From: an uncultured Tateyamaria sp.
GTDB lineage: Bacteria > Pseudomonadota > Alphaproteobacteria > Rhodobacterales > Rhodobacteraceae
Reading direction: 5' to 3'
Length of the DNA stretch: 64,000 nucleotides
Assembly (NCBI RefSeq): GCF_947503415.1
Contig: NZ_CANNDS010000002.1
Location: 496,001 to 560,000, forward strand
Of the stretch, positions 10,517-19,024 are shown piece after piece. The number at the start of each line of letters is the position of its first letter. Within the stretch, counting starts at the first letter, position 1. Below the pieces are notes generated by a model that ran no database searches, was not told where the DNA came from, and was given only the letters and a program-made list of their open reading frames with translations. The position numbers and the translations under genes were made by a program.

Positions 10517-11464
10517 ATGCTGAGTGTCGAAAACCTGCACATCCGCTTTCGCACTGGCGATGGGATGGTCCATGCGGTCAACGATGTTTCGTTCGAGGTT
10601 GGTGCTGGCCGCCAAATTGCGGTTGTCGGCGAAAGCGGGTCCGGCAAGTCGCAGATCGCGCTGGCCATCATGGGCCTGCTCGCCAAGAACGCCGAGGTCG
10701 AGGGCCGCATCATGTGGAACGGGCAGGATCTGCTGGCCGCGTCCAACCGAGAGATGAACCGCATCCGCGCCCGCGAGATCGGGATCGTGTTTCAGGATCC
10801 GATGTCGTCGCTGAACCCCTACATGACCATCGAACGGCAACTGACCGAGATTGTCGAATATCACGAGGGGCTGTCCCGACGTGACGCCCGCGCCCGCGCG
10901 TTGCAAGTGATGGATGCGGTGCGCATCTCTGACGCAAAAGCGCGCCTGCGTGCTTATCCGCACGAGTTCTCAGGCGGCATGCGGCAGCGGATCGTCATCG
11001 CCATGGCGTTGATGTGCCAACCCAAACTGATCCTTGCCGATGAACCGACAACCGCGCTTGATGTGACGGTTCAGGCCCAGATCATGCAGCTTCTGGCAGA
11101 CGTGCAACGTGATCTTGGCACGTCCGTTGTGCTGATCACGCACGATCTGGGCGTCGTTGCCGGATTTTGCGAAGAGGTGGTGGTTCTTTATGGCGGGCGG
11201 ATCATGGAAGAGGCTGAGACGATCGCCCTTTTTGACCAGCCCACGCATCCCTATACGCGCGGCCTGTTGTCCGCTGTCCCGAATATCAAGGACCCTTCCG
11301 ACGCGCTGACGGCCATCCCCGGCAGCCCACCAAACCAACACCGTTTTCCGCAGGCCTGCCCTTTCGCGCCGCGCTGCGTTGACGCGGTGGACATCTGTCG
11401 CGACACCCTGCCCGCCTTGCGTCAGGGGCGCGCCTGCCTGCGCCCCGTCGAGGAGCTGACATGA
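10517..11464 (+). CDS. oligopeptide ABC transporter ATP-binding protein (OppD-like)
   Basis: 315 aa; Walker [42 protein letters not shown]. Confidence 0.9.
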   Translation: MLSVENLHIRFRTGDGMVHAVNDVSFEVGAGRQIAVVGESGSGKSQIALAIMGLLAKNAEVEGRIMWNGQDLLAASNREMNRIRAREIGIVFQDPMSSLNPYMTIERQLTEIVEYHEGLSRRDARARALQVMDAVRISDAKARLRAYPHEFSGGMRQRIVIAMALMCQPKLILADEPTTALDVTVQAQIMQLLADVQRDLGTSVVLITHDLGVVAGFCEEVVVLYGGRIMEEAETIALFDQPTHPYTRGLLSAVPNIKDPSDALTAIPGSPPNQHRFPQACPFAPRCVDAVDICRDTLPALRQGRACLRPVEELT

Positions 11465-12456
11465 TGCTGTCCGTCCAGAATGCCCATGTCTCGTTCACCG
11501 CGGCCCAGACCAAGAAATGGCCATGGTCCCGTCCGGGCGTGGTGAGCGCGGTGAACGGCATCTCCTTCGATCTGGAGGCGGGAAAGACACTTGGGATTGT
11601 CGGCGAATCCGGATGCGGCAAATCCACGTTGATCCGTGCGGTTGCTGGCCTCACACCTCTGGCGTCTGGCACTGTGACCCTGAACAACGAACCTGTTGCC
11701 TATGAAAATCGCGCCTCGGTGCAGCGGTTGCGGGCGACCATGCAAATGATCTTTCAGGACCCGATTGCCTCTCTCAATCCGCGCATGACCATTCGGGAAA
11801 TCGTCGTGGAACCTCTGACCTTTTTTCGAACGGACATGAGCATGGAAGAGCGGCGAACTGCCGCCATGGCGATGCTTGAGCGGGTCGGCATCCCTGCGAC
11901 GCAGGCCAACCGCTTTCCCCATGAGTTTTCCGGTGGGCAGTGCCAGAGGATCGGCATCGCACGGGCGCTTGTCGCTGAACCGAAGGTCTTGCTGTGTGAC
12001 GAGCCTGTGTCGGCGCTTGACGTATCAATTCAGGCGCAGGTCGTGAACCTGCTGAAGGACTTGCAGCGCGAAATGGGGCTGGCCATTGTCTTTGTTGCGC
12101 ATGATCTGGGCGTGGTGCGCCATATCTCGGACGAGGTGCTGGTCATGTATATGGGGGCCCAGATGGAGCGTGCATCTGCCGCCGACCTCGTGCGGGAGCC
12201 GAAACATCCCTATGCACAGGCCCTGCTGTCTGCCGTCCCCGTCCCCGATCCGCGCACGCGCATCACACCGCAGATGCTTGAAGGCGACTTGCCAAGCCCC
12301 ATGGACCTTCCGCCCGGATGCCTGTTTGCGTCACGGTGCCCAAAGGCGATGCCGAAGTGTCATACGTCACGGCCGCCCGCGATCTGGCACGGTCAGCATC
12401 AAGCGGCCTGTTTTTTGTTGGAGGACAGAGCGGTCGCGGCGAGCGACGTTCATTGA
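11461..12456 (+). CDS. oligopeptide ABC transporter ATP-binding protein (OppF-like)
   Basis: 331 aa; Walker [24 protein letters not shown]; 4-nt ATGA overlap with the upstream ATPase. Confidence 0.9.
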   Translation: MMLSVQNAHVSFTAAQTKKWPWSRPGVVSAVNGISFDLEAGKTLGIVGESGCGKSTLIRAVAGLTPLASGTVTLNNEPVAYENRASVQRLRATMQMIFQDPIASLNPRMTIREIVVEPLTFFRTDMSMEERRTAAMAMLERVGIPATQANRFPHEFSGGQCQRIGIARALVAEPKVLLCDEPVSALDVSIQAQVVNLLKDLQREMGLAIVFVAHDLGVVRHISDEVLVMYMGAQMERASAADLVREPKHPYAQALLSAVPVPDPRTRITPQMLEGDLPSPMDLPPGCLFASRCPKAMPKCHTSRPPAIWHGQHQAACFLLEDRAVAASDVH

Positions 12457-12613
12457 GCGTTTGGTCTGGGGGGCATGCGGCGACTTGGAAAACGCTTGGG
12501 CGTTCTGATCACTGCCAATCAGCAGTTCCCCGCCCCGCAGAGGAACGCTCGCCATTGAAGTCACCCGGTCGCGGACCTAACGTGACCCTCAGCCCCTTGA
12601 TTGAGAGTACCAA

Positions 12614-15157
12614 ATGCGCGACGCGACCCCCCAGACGATTTACCTCAAGGATTACACGCCCTTCGGCTTCAAGGTCGAAGAGGTCCACCTGACATTCGAC
12701 CTGGCCCCGTCGGCCACGCGCGTGACGTCGCGTATCAGGTTCGCGCCAAACCCCGACGCTGCCGACAGGACGTTTTTCCTGCATGGCGAAAACCTGTCCC
12801 TGATCTCGGCCAAGATCGACGGAGAGGCGGTGACGCCCACCCTCACGGACGAAGGGCTGACGTGCGACGTGCCCAATATGCCCTTTACCTGGGAGGCGGA
12901 GGTGCAGATCGACCCGGCGGCCAACACGGCCCTTGAGGGGCTGTACCAGTCGAACGGGATGTATTGCACTCAATGCGAGGCAGAAGGCTTCCGCAAGATC
13001 ACGTATTATCCCGACCGCCCTGACGTAATGTCGGTCTTCTCGGTCCGCATCAACGGGCCGCATGCCGTCTTGCTGTCCAATGGCAATCCGGTGGCGTCTG
13101 GCGATGGCTGGGCGGAATGGCATGATCCGTGGCCCAAGCCCGCCTACCTGTTCGCACTGGTGGCAGGCGAGTTGATCGCCCATCGCGACAGCTTCACCAC
13201 GATGGAAGGGCGCAAGGTTGATCTGGCGCTTTACGTGCGTCCGGGGGATGAGGGCAAATGCGCCTTCGGGATGCAGGCGCTGAAGGATTCGATGAAATGG
13301 GACGAGGATGTCTATGGCCGCGCCTATGATCTGGATGTGTTCAACATCGTGGCCGTCGACGATTTCAACATGGGCGCGATGGAGAACAAGGGGCTGAACA
13401 TCTTCAACGCCTCGGCTGTGCTCGCCTCGCCCGAGACTTCAACGGACGGGAATTTCGAACGGATCGAGGCGATCATCGCGCATGAGTATTTCCACAACTG
13501 GACGGGTAACCGGATAACCTGCCGGGACTGGTTCCAGCTGTGCCTGAAGGAAGGGCTGACCGTGTTCCGCGACAGCCAGTTCACGGCCGATATGCGGTCG
13601 GAACCGGTGAAACGTATCAGTGACGTGATCGACCTGCGTGGCCGTCAATTCCCCGAGGATCAGGGGCCGCTGGCCCACCCGGTGCGACCCGAGAGCTTTC
13701 AGGAAATCAATAACTTCTATACCGCAACCGTATATGAGAAGGGCGCAGAGGTCATCCGCATGCTAAAAACGCTTGTCGGTGATGAGGGGTACAAGAAGGC
13801 GCTGGATCTCTACTTTGACCGTCATGACGGCGATGCCGCGACGATCGAAGACTGGCTGGCTGTTTTCGAGGAGGCGACGGGACGCGATCTGACGCAGTTC
13901 AAACGCTGGTATTCCCAAGCGGGCACACCCCGTGTCGTGGTGTCTGAGCGTTTCGAGGACGGCACCTACTCCCTGAACTTCGCGCAACATACACCACCGT
14001 CTGCAGCCACGCCGGACCCGCAAGCACAGGTCATTCCGATTGCCGTGGGATTGCTTGGTCCCAATGGGGACGAGGTGCTGCCAACGCAGGTGCTGGAACT
14101 GACGGAAGACAGCCAAAGCTTCAGCTTTCCGGGTCTGAGCGCCAAGCCGGTGCCGTCGATCCTGCGCGGGTTCTCGGCCCCTGTGGTGCTGGACCACACG
14201 CCCGACCACGCGTTCCTGCTGGCCCATGACACCGATCCGTTCAACCGCTGGGAGGCGGCGCGGAACCTCGGCAAGGCATCGCTTCTGGGCGCTGTTACCA
14301 AGGGCACCTGGCCGGATGCCGCGTGGCTGGATGGCGTGGCAGGTCTTTTGACCGATGAGGCTCTGGACCCGGCCTATCGGGCCTACTGCCTGGCCCTGCC
14401 CGGTCAATCGCAACTGGCTGCCGAATTGCACGGGGCGGGCACGACGCCGGACCCGGACGCGATCTGGACGGCACACGAGGACCACAGGCAGGCCTTGTCG
14501 GACCGTATGGCAGATGCGCTGCAGGGGCTTTACGCGGCGCATCAGGTCGATGCCCCCTATGCCCCCGACGCGGCACAGTCCGGGCACCGCGCCCTCGGCA
14601 ACGCCGTGCTGGCCATGCTCACGCGGCAGGATGGCGGCGACGCGGCGCAAGCGCAGTTCGACGAGGCCACCAACATGACCCAACAGCTGGCCGCGCTTGG
14701 CTATCTGATCCGTGCGGGGCGCGGCGACGCAGCACTGGCACGGTTCGAAGCGCAATGGAAAGACGACCGGCTGGTCATGGACAAGTGGTTCGGCCTGCAA
14801 GTGATGGAAGCCAAGCCCGATGACGCCGCTGACACGGCCAAGGCGCTGACAAAGCACGCGGATTTCAACTGGAAAAACCCCAACCGCTTCCGTGCGACGC
14901 TGGGCAGCTTCGCAGGGCATCACGCCGGTTTCCATGCAAAGGACGGGTCAGGCTACACCTTGCTGGCTGATTGGCTGATCACCCTCGATCCGGTGAACCC
15001 GCAAACCACGGCGCGTATGTGCTCGGCCTTCCAGACGTGGCGGCGCTATGACGCGATCCGTCAGTCCATGATCGGCAAGGAGCTTGAGCGCATCGCGGCC
15101 ACCCCGAACCTTAGCCGCGACACAACCGAAATGATCACCCGCATCCGGGAAGCATGA
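12614..15157 (+). CDS. pepN: aminopeptidase N (M1 family)
   Basis: 847 aa; GAMENKGLNIFN exopeptidase motif and HEYFHNWTGNRITCRDWFQLCLKEGLTVF (HExxH-18-E). Confidence 0.96.
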   Translation: MRDATPQTIYLKDYTPFGFKVEEVHLTFDLAPSATRVTSRIRFAPNPDAADRTFFLHGENLSLISAKIDGEAVTPTLTDEGLTCDVPNMPFTWEAEVQIDPAANTALEGLYQSNGMYCTQCEAEGFRKITYYPDRPDVMSVFSVRINGPHAVLLSNGNPVASGDGWAEWHDPWPKPAYLFALVAGELIAHRDSFTTMEGRKVDLALYVRPGDEGKCAFGMQALKDSMKWDEDVYGRAYDLDVFNIVAVDDFNMGAMENKGLNIFNASAVLASPETSTDGNFERIEAIIAHEYFHNWTGNRITCRDWFQLCLKEGLTVFRDSQFTADMRSEPVKRISDVIDLRGRQFPEDQGPLAHPVRPESFQEINNFYTATVYEKGAEVIRMLKTLVGDEGYKKALDLYFDRHDGDAATIEDWLAVFEEATGRDLTQFKRWYSQAGTPRVVVSERFEDGTYSLNFAQHTPPSAATPDPQAQVIPIAVGLLGPNGDEVLPTQVLELTEDSQSFSFPGLSAKPVPSILRGFSAPVVLDHTPDHAFLLAHDTDPFNRWEAARNLGKASLLGAVTKGTWPDAAWLDGVAGLLTDEALDPAYRAYCLALPGQSQLAAELHGAGTTPDPDAIWTAHEDHRQALSDRMADALQGLYAAHQVDAPYAPDAAQSGHRALGNAVLAMLTRQDGGDAAQAQFDEATNMTQQLAALGYLIRAGRGDAALARFEAQWKDDRLVMDKWFGLQVMEAKPDDAADTAKALTKHADFNWKNPNRFRATLGSFAGHHAGFHAKDGSGYTLLADWLITLDPVNPQTTARMCSAFQTWRRYDAIRQSMIGKELERIAATPNLSRDTTEMITRIREA

Positions 15158-15211
15158 TCCACCTTCATCTTGCCAAATAAACTTCGGGGAGCGCGAGGGG
15201 CTGGCCCCTCG
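15153..15211 (+). repeat. dispersed intergenic element 1, copy A, followed by a GC-rich hairpin (CGAGGGG-CTGG-CCCCTCG, 15194-15211)
   Basis: catgatccaccttcatcttgccaaataaact (15153-15183) is an exact 31-bp reverse-complement match to 30073-30103. Confidence 0.85.
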
Positions 15212-15237
15212 TTCCCGCCCTCTCAACCGGACAGACC

Positions 15238-15753
15238 ATGGACCTTTACGACGCAACCGTACCGCCCTTGAAGCGTCTCACCGATGCAGTGCAACGCCTG
15301 CTGTCCTGCCTTGATGCGCCCGCGCAGCTTGAGGCGCGGCTGGCACCGGATGGCTTCACCGCGGCTGAACATTTCTGTGTCGCCCTTGGATACGTCGCCC
15401 GCACCGTCATGCCCCTGACGGGGGACGAGGTGCCCGAGATGCCGATGGATACCGACCCCGGCGCCATCCTGGCGCTGGCGCAGGACATGCGCTTTGTGCT
15501 CGACCAACTGGACAGGGCCGCGCTGGAAGGGGCAGAAGCACGCCACATCACCCATGTCGCCGGCGAAGCGGAATTGACCCAATCGGGCCGCGATTATGCC
15601 CTGCTTTACGCATTGCCCAACGCCCAGTTTCACCTGACGCTTGCCTATGCCACCGTGCGGATGGCCGGGGCGCAGGTCGGCAAGGGTGATCTGGACGGGT
15701 TTCACGTCTACGCCCCCGGCACATCGCTGGTGTCGGACACACCGCTGAATTGA
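15238..15753 (+). CDS. DUF1993-family protein
   Basis: 171 aa; MDLYDATVPPLKRLTDAVQRLLSCLDAPAQL...GYVARTVMPLTGDEVP. Confidence 0.75.
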   Translation: MDLYDATVPPLKRLTDAVQRLLSCLDAPAQLEARLAPDGFTAAEHFCVALGYVARTVMPLTGDEVPEMPMDTDPGAILALAQDMRFVLDQLDRAALEGAEARHITHVAGEAELTQSGRDYALLYALPNAQFHLTLAYATVRMAGAQVGKGDLDGFHVYAPGTSLVSDTPLN

Positions 15754-15772
15754 AGTCGAAAGGAATAACGCA

Positions 15773-16516
15773 ATGACCAAACGCCCTGTTTGCCTGATCA
15801 CGGGGGCCTCTGCCGGGATCGGTGCGGCCTGCGCCCGCCTCGGGGCCGCGGAGTATGATTTTGTGCTGGGGTACCGGACCGATCTGGAAGGGGCCAACGC
15901 CGTCAAGGCCGCGGTCGAGGCAGAGGGCGCAACAGCCATCACCGTTCAGGGCGACGTGGCGGACCCCACTGACATCGCCTCTATCTTTCAGGCCGTTGAT
16001 GACAGCTTTGGTCGTCTCGACGTGCTTATAAACAACGCGGGCATCGTGGATCAGTCGGCAACCCTGACGCAAATGGACCACGATCGTCTGACCCGGATGA
16101 TGAACGTCAATGTCATCGGCGCAATGCTGGTCGCCAAAGAGGCAGTGCTGCGCATGCAGGCACAGGGCGACGGCGGGGCCATCATCAACGTCTCTTCGGC
16201 CGCCGCACGGCTGGGATCAGCCAACCAGTATATTGACTATGCCGCCTCAAAGGCTGCCATCGACACCTTCACCAAGGGGCTGTCGGACGAGGTGGCCCCC
16301 GACGGCATCCGCGTGATGTCGGTGCGCCCCGGGCTGATCGACACGGAAATCCATGCCAAGGGCGGCCAACCCGGGCGCGCCCAGAAACTGGCCCACATGG
16401 TGCCGATGCGCCGCGAAGGCTCGGCCGAAGAAGTGGCCAAGGCGATCTTGTGGCTTGCCTCGGACGACGCCAGCTATGTCACCGGCTCCGCGCTTGATGT
16501 GACCGGCGGGCGATGA
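15773..16516 (+). CDS. SDR-family oxidoreductase
   Basis: 247 aa; TGASAGIGAA, NNAG, YAASKAA active site, ITGSALDVTGGR-type C terminus. Confidence 0.92.
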   Translation: MTKRPVCLITGASAGIGAACARLGAAEYDFVLGYRTDLEGANAVKAAVEAEGATAITVQGDVADPTDIASIFQAVDDSFGRLDVLINNAGIVDQSATLTQMDHDRLTRMMNVNVIGAMLVAKEAVLRMQAQGDGGAIINVSSAAARLGSANQYIDYAASKAAIDTFTKGLSDEVAPDGIRVMSVRPGLIDTEIHAKGGQPGRAQKLAHMVPMRREGSAEEVAKAILWLASDDASYVTGSALDVTGGR

Positions 16517-16944
16517 CGCCATACCGTTACGAGACGACCGGTCGGAACCGGCGCACGCTTGTGGCGTTGGGGCTGGTGTGGGGCGTGATCTTTTTGGCAA
16601 TTGCCCTGCTTGATGCGTCTGTGATCCTGATGGCGCTGATTGCGTTGTGTACCGCACCCGCCCTGTATGACCTGATTTCGGGACGCAGATCTGGGCTGGT
16701 TTTGGGATCGGACGGGCTCAGTTGGTTCGCGGGTCGCCGGACCGGAGAGATTGCGTGGAACAAGATCGATCACATCCGCCTCGACACACGCCTCGACTTT
16801 TCGGTGCGGGCAAGTGCGGTGCTGGTGTCGGGTCGCAAGGTCCGGATCCCGCTGGAGGCGACCCCGCCCTCCGAAGGCTTCGAAACGACGCTGACAGATC
16901 GGGGGATCACCGTGCGGCGGCATCACTTCTCATTGCTGGGATGA
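16513..16944 (+). CDS. hypothetical membrane protein
   Basis: 143 aa; two N-terminal hydrophobic segments; ATGA overlaps with both neighbours. Confidence 0.7.
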   Translation: MTPYRYETTGRNRRTLVALGLVWGVIFLAIALLDASVILMALIALCTAPALYDLISGRRSGLVLGSDGLSWFAGRRTGEIAWNKIDHIRLDTRLDFSVRASAVLVSGRKVRIPLEATPPSEGFETTLTDRGITVRRHHFSLLG

Positions 16945-17840
16945 CACGGCTGGGCACCCTGATCCTGTGCCTGTGGATGGCCGCCTGTGCAGCACCACAT
17001 ATGGCAGACCCCTCCGATCCCCTACTGTTCGATATGGGGGCGATGGCACGGGCTGACCGCGTGGTTGTTGGCATCCCCGGGGTGATGACGTCGATAAACG
17101 TGCTCCAGCCCATCGGCGCGTTCGAAACCCCGGACCGCGCGATTGCCTATTTCAGGCTTCCCGGGTTCGACGGGCGCCCCTCCGAAGAGAGTATTGTCAT
17201 AGATCGCGCGGCCCAACGCATCGTCGATCTGGTACGCACCTACGACCTGGATCGGATCGACCTCATCGGGCACTCCACCGGCGCGGTGATCGCACTGGAA
17301 GCGGCCAAGGACCTGCGCACAGAGCTGCCCCATGTCGATGTGCACGTCTTTGGCATCGCCACCGCCCTGCCAGCACCGCAACCCCTGTTGGCCGGGGTGC
17401 GCGGCGCCATGGGAACGGTCGCAGCTGCCGCCCGCACCGGCAGTTTGAACCCACGCACGGTGTGGCTGGAATATTACCGCCGCCTTGCCTTCGGAGCAGA
17501 TGTCGAAACGACCCCCGCCAGCGCAAACGCAGCTGATGCTCTGGTCGAAGCCAATTCCGACCGGATCACACTGCCCAAGGACGGGCTGTACCGCCGTCAC
17601 ACGCGCGATCTGCGGCGATGGAGAAACCCGAACCCCGAGACGCTCAAGGGCACTGAGATCACGTTTTTCCACGGTGCGGTCGACCCCGTTTTCCCGCCGC
17701 GCCCGACGCGGCGGTTTGTCGAAACCCTGCCGGATGCCGAATTGAACTTCATCGCAGGCAACGGACACCTGCTGCTTCTGACCTACCCGCAAGTCTGGGA
17801 CCGGATTGGTGCATCGCTCCTGTCCTCTTCTTCTGACTAG
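16941..17840 (+). CDS. putative alpha/beta hydrolase lipoprotein
   Basis: Start MTRLGTLILCLWMAACAAPHM (lipobox-like MAAC); GHSTGAVIALEAAKDL nucleophile elbow; coupled ATGA start with the upstream gene. Confidence 0.75.
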   Translation: MTRLGTLILCLWMAACAAPHMADPSDPLLFDMGAMARADRVVVGIPGVMTSINVLQPIGAFETPDRAIAYFRLPGFDGRPSEESIVIDRAAQRIVDLVRTYDLDRIDLIGHSTGAVIALEAAKDLRTELPHVDVHVFGIATALPAPQPLLAGVRGAMGTVAAAARTGSLNPRTVWLEYYRRLAFGADVETTPASANAADALVEANSDRITLPKDGLYRRHTRDLRRWRNPNPETLKGTEITFFHGAVDPVFPPRPTRRFVETLPDAELNFIAGNGHLLLLTYPQVWDRIGASLLSSSSD

Positions 17841-17851
17841 AAATACCACGG
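17828..17851 (+). repeat. dispersed intergenic element 2, copy A
   Basis: ttcttctgactagaaataccacgg matches the reverse complement of 52828-52851 at 22/24 positions; overlaps the stop codon of the hydrolase gene. Confidence 0.75.
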
Positions 17852-17854
17852 AGC

Positions 17855-17926
17855 GCGAGGCAGAGCCTCGCCTGATCGCAGCACCCGGAGGGGGCTGCAA
17901 AACGTGATGTGCGCCCGCAAGGGCGC
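17855..17926. terminator. three successive GC-rich hairpins between convergent genes
   Basis: GCGAGGC-AGA-GCCTCGC (17855-17871), GCAGCACCC-GGAG-GGGGCTGC (17878-17898), GCGCCC-GCAA-GGGCGC (17911-17926). Confidence 0.65.
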
Positions 17927-17931
17927 TCCGT

Positions 17932-18789
17932 TCAATCGATGATGGTCGGCACGGCCGGACGGGACACTGGGCGCACTGAATCCAGAGGTGCGCAATATCG
18001 CTGACGTCGCAGCCATCCTGCCATATCCGCCCGCTTGGACTTGGAGCGCAGCGGCCCCCAGTCCGCCGCGACCCCCTTGCCGCCCCGGCCATAGATCACA
18101 CCGTCGCGTGGCACGGTCACAGCCATGATGCGCACCGCACAGCTGAGGTTCGCCGCCCCGTTCTTGAGCGCGGCGCCCGTGCCGACGTTGCAGCCATACC
18201 CCCGTGCCGTCGCGGGCAAGATCTGCAAAAGCCCGTACCATTTGCCTCCTCCGCCCACCGCGCGGGGCTTGTAGGTGCTTTCGTGCTTGGCCAGCGCCGA
18301 CAGGAACCCGAGCCAGAAGGCACGCCGGTCGGCGTCATTTGCGCTTGGGTAACGCGGGCACCAGTCGGTAACATCCGCTGGCACCAGATCGACCAACGGT
18401 GCGCCATGCGCTTTCAGCGCAGAAAGAGTAGAGCGATTCCACAGCATATGGTCTGGCTGATGCGTCCAGCGTGTGCTTGGTACATCACTCGTGCGGGCCG
18501 GAGGGCGAAGCCCGTTAAATGGATCAATCGGGCGAAGCCCGTTGAATGGATCACCCGGGCGAAGCCCGTTAGATGGGTCGGTTGCGCGAAGCGCGTTGGA
18601 TGTGTCCTTCGCGAGACGTCCGTCGTCGGAGCCATCAAGCCCGCTCTGACCGTATTCATCGCCCTCACGGACATCGCTGGCAAGTTGATCCACTGCGGCA
18701 TCCCCAACGGGCACGATGCCTTGTGCTGCCGACGGCACTGGAACCGCCATCGCAAGGAAAAGACAAAGACTGTAGCACAGGCGGAACAT
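17932..18789 (-). CDS. lytic-transglycosylase-like (SLT domain) secreted protein with a nonapeptide repeat linker
   Basis: Likely start MFRLCYSLCLFLAMAVPVPSAAQG (18789, signal peptide); C-terminal region AKHESTYKPRAVGGGGKWYGLLQILPATARGYGC is SLT-like. Confidence 0.75.
   Translation of the reverse strand: MFRLCYSLCLFLAMAVPVPSAAQGIVPVGDAAVDQLASDVREGDEYGQSGLDGSDDGRLAKDTSNALRATDPSNGLRPGDPFNGLRPIDPFNGLRPPARTSDVPSTRWTHQPDHMLWNRSTLSALKAHGAPLVDLVPADVTDWCPRYPSANDADRRAFWLGFLSALAKHESTYKPRAVGGGGKWYGLLQILPATARGYGCNVGTGAALKNGAANLSCAVRIMAVTVPRDGVIYGRGGKGVAADWGPLRSKSKRADMAGWLRRQRYCAPLDSVRPVSRPAVPTIID
18503..18610 (-). repeat. four in-frame 27-bp hairpin repeats inside the SLT-like CDS
   Basis: gggcgaagcccgtt starts at 18503, 18530, 18557; variant gcgcgaagcgcgtt at 18584; encodes SNALRATDP/SNGLRPGDP/FNGLRPIDP/FNGLRPPA. 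Confidence 0.9.
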
Positions 18790-19024
18790 GACGCTCAGTA
18801 TGTTGATCCGCGCCCCGACCTGTCCACCCGGCGTTTCGAGAAAAAGCGACTTGTCGCCCGTGCTTCGGCAACAATCTGCACGCATCGAGAGCATTGTTAA
18901 AACTATGAATAGAATTTCTCTAAAATGATCTCGGACATGGCCTGAACATGTCTTGGGCCTGCCCCTTTTAGGTCCCAATTACAGGCCATTTTCGCAGCTG
19001 TAACGAGTGATGGAATAGGTAACG

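Noticed and set aside
18503-18610. CRISPR-like 27-bp periodicity
   Set aside because: Contiguous in-frame repeats without spacers inside a secreted-protein CDS.
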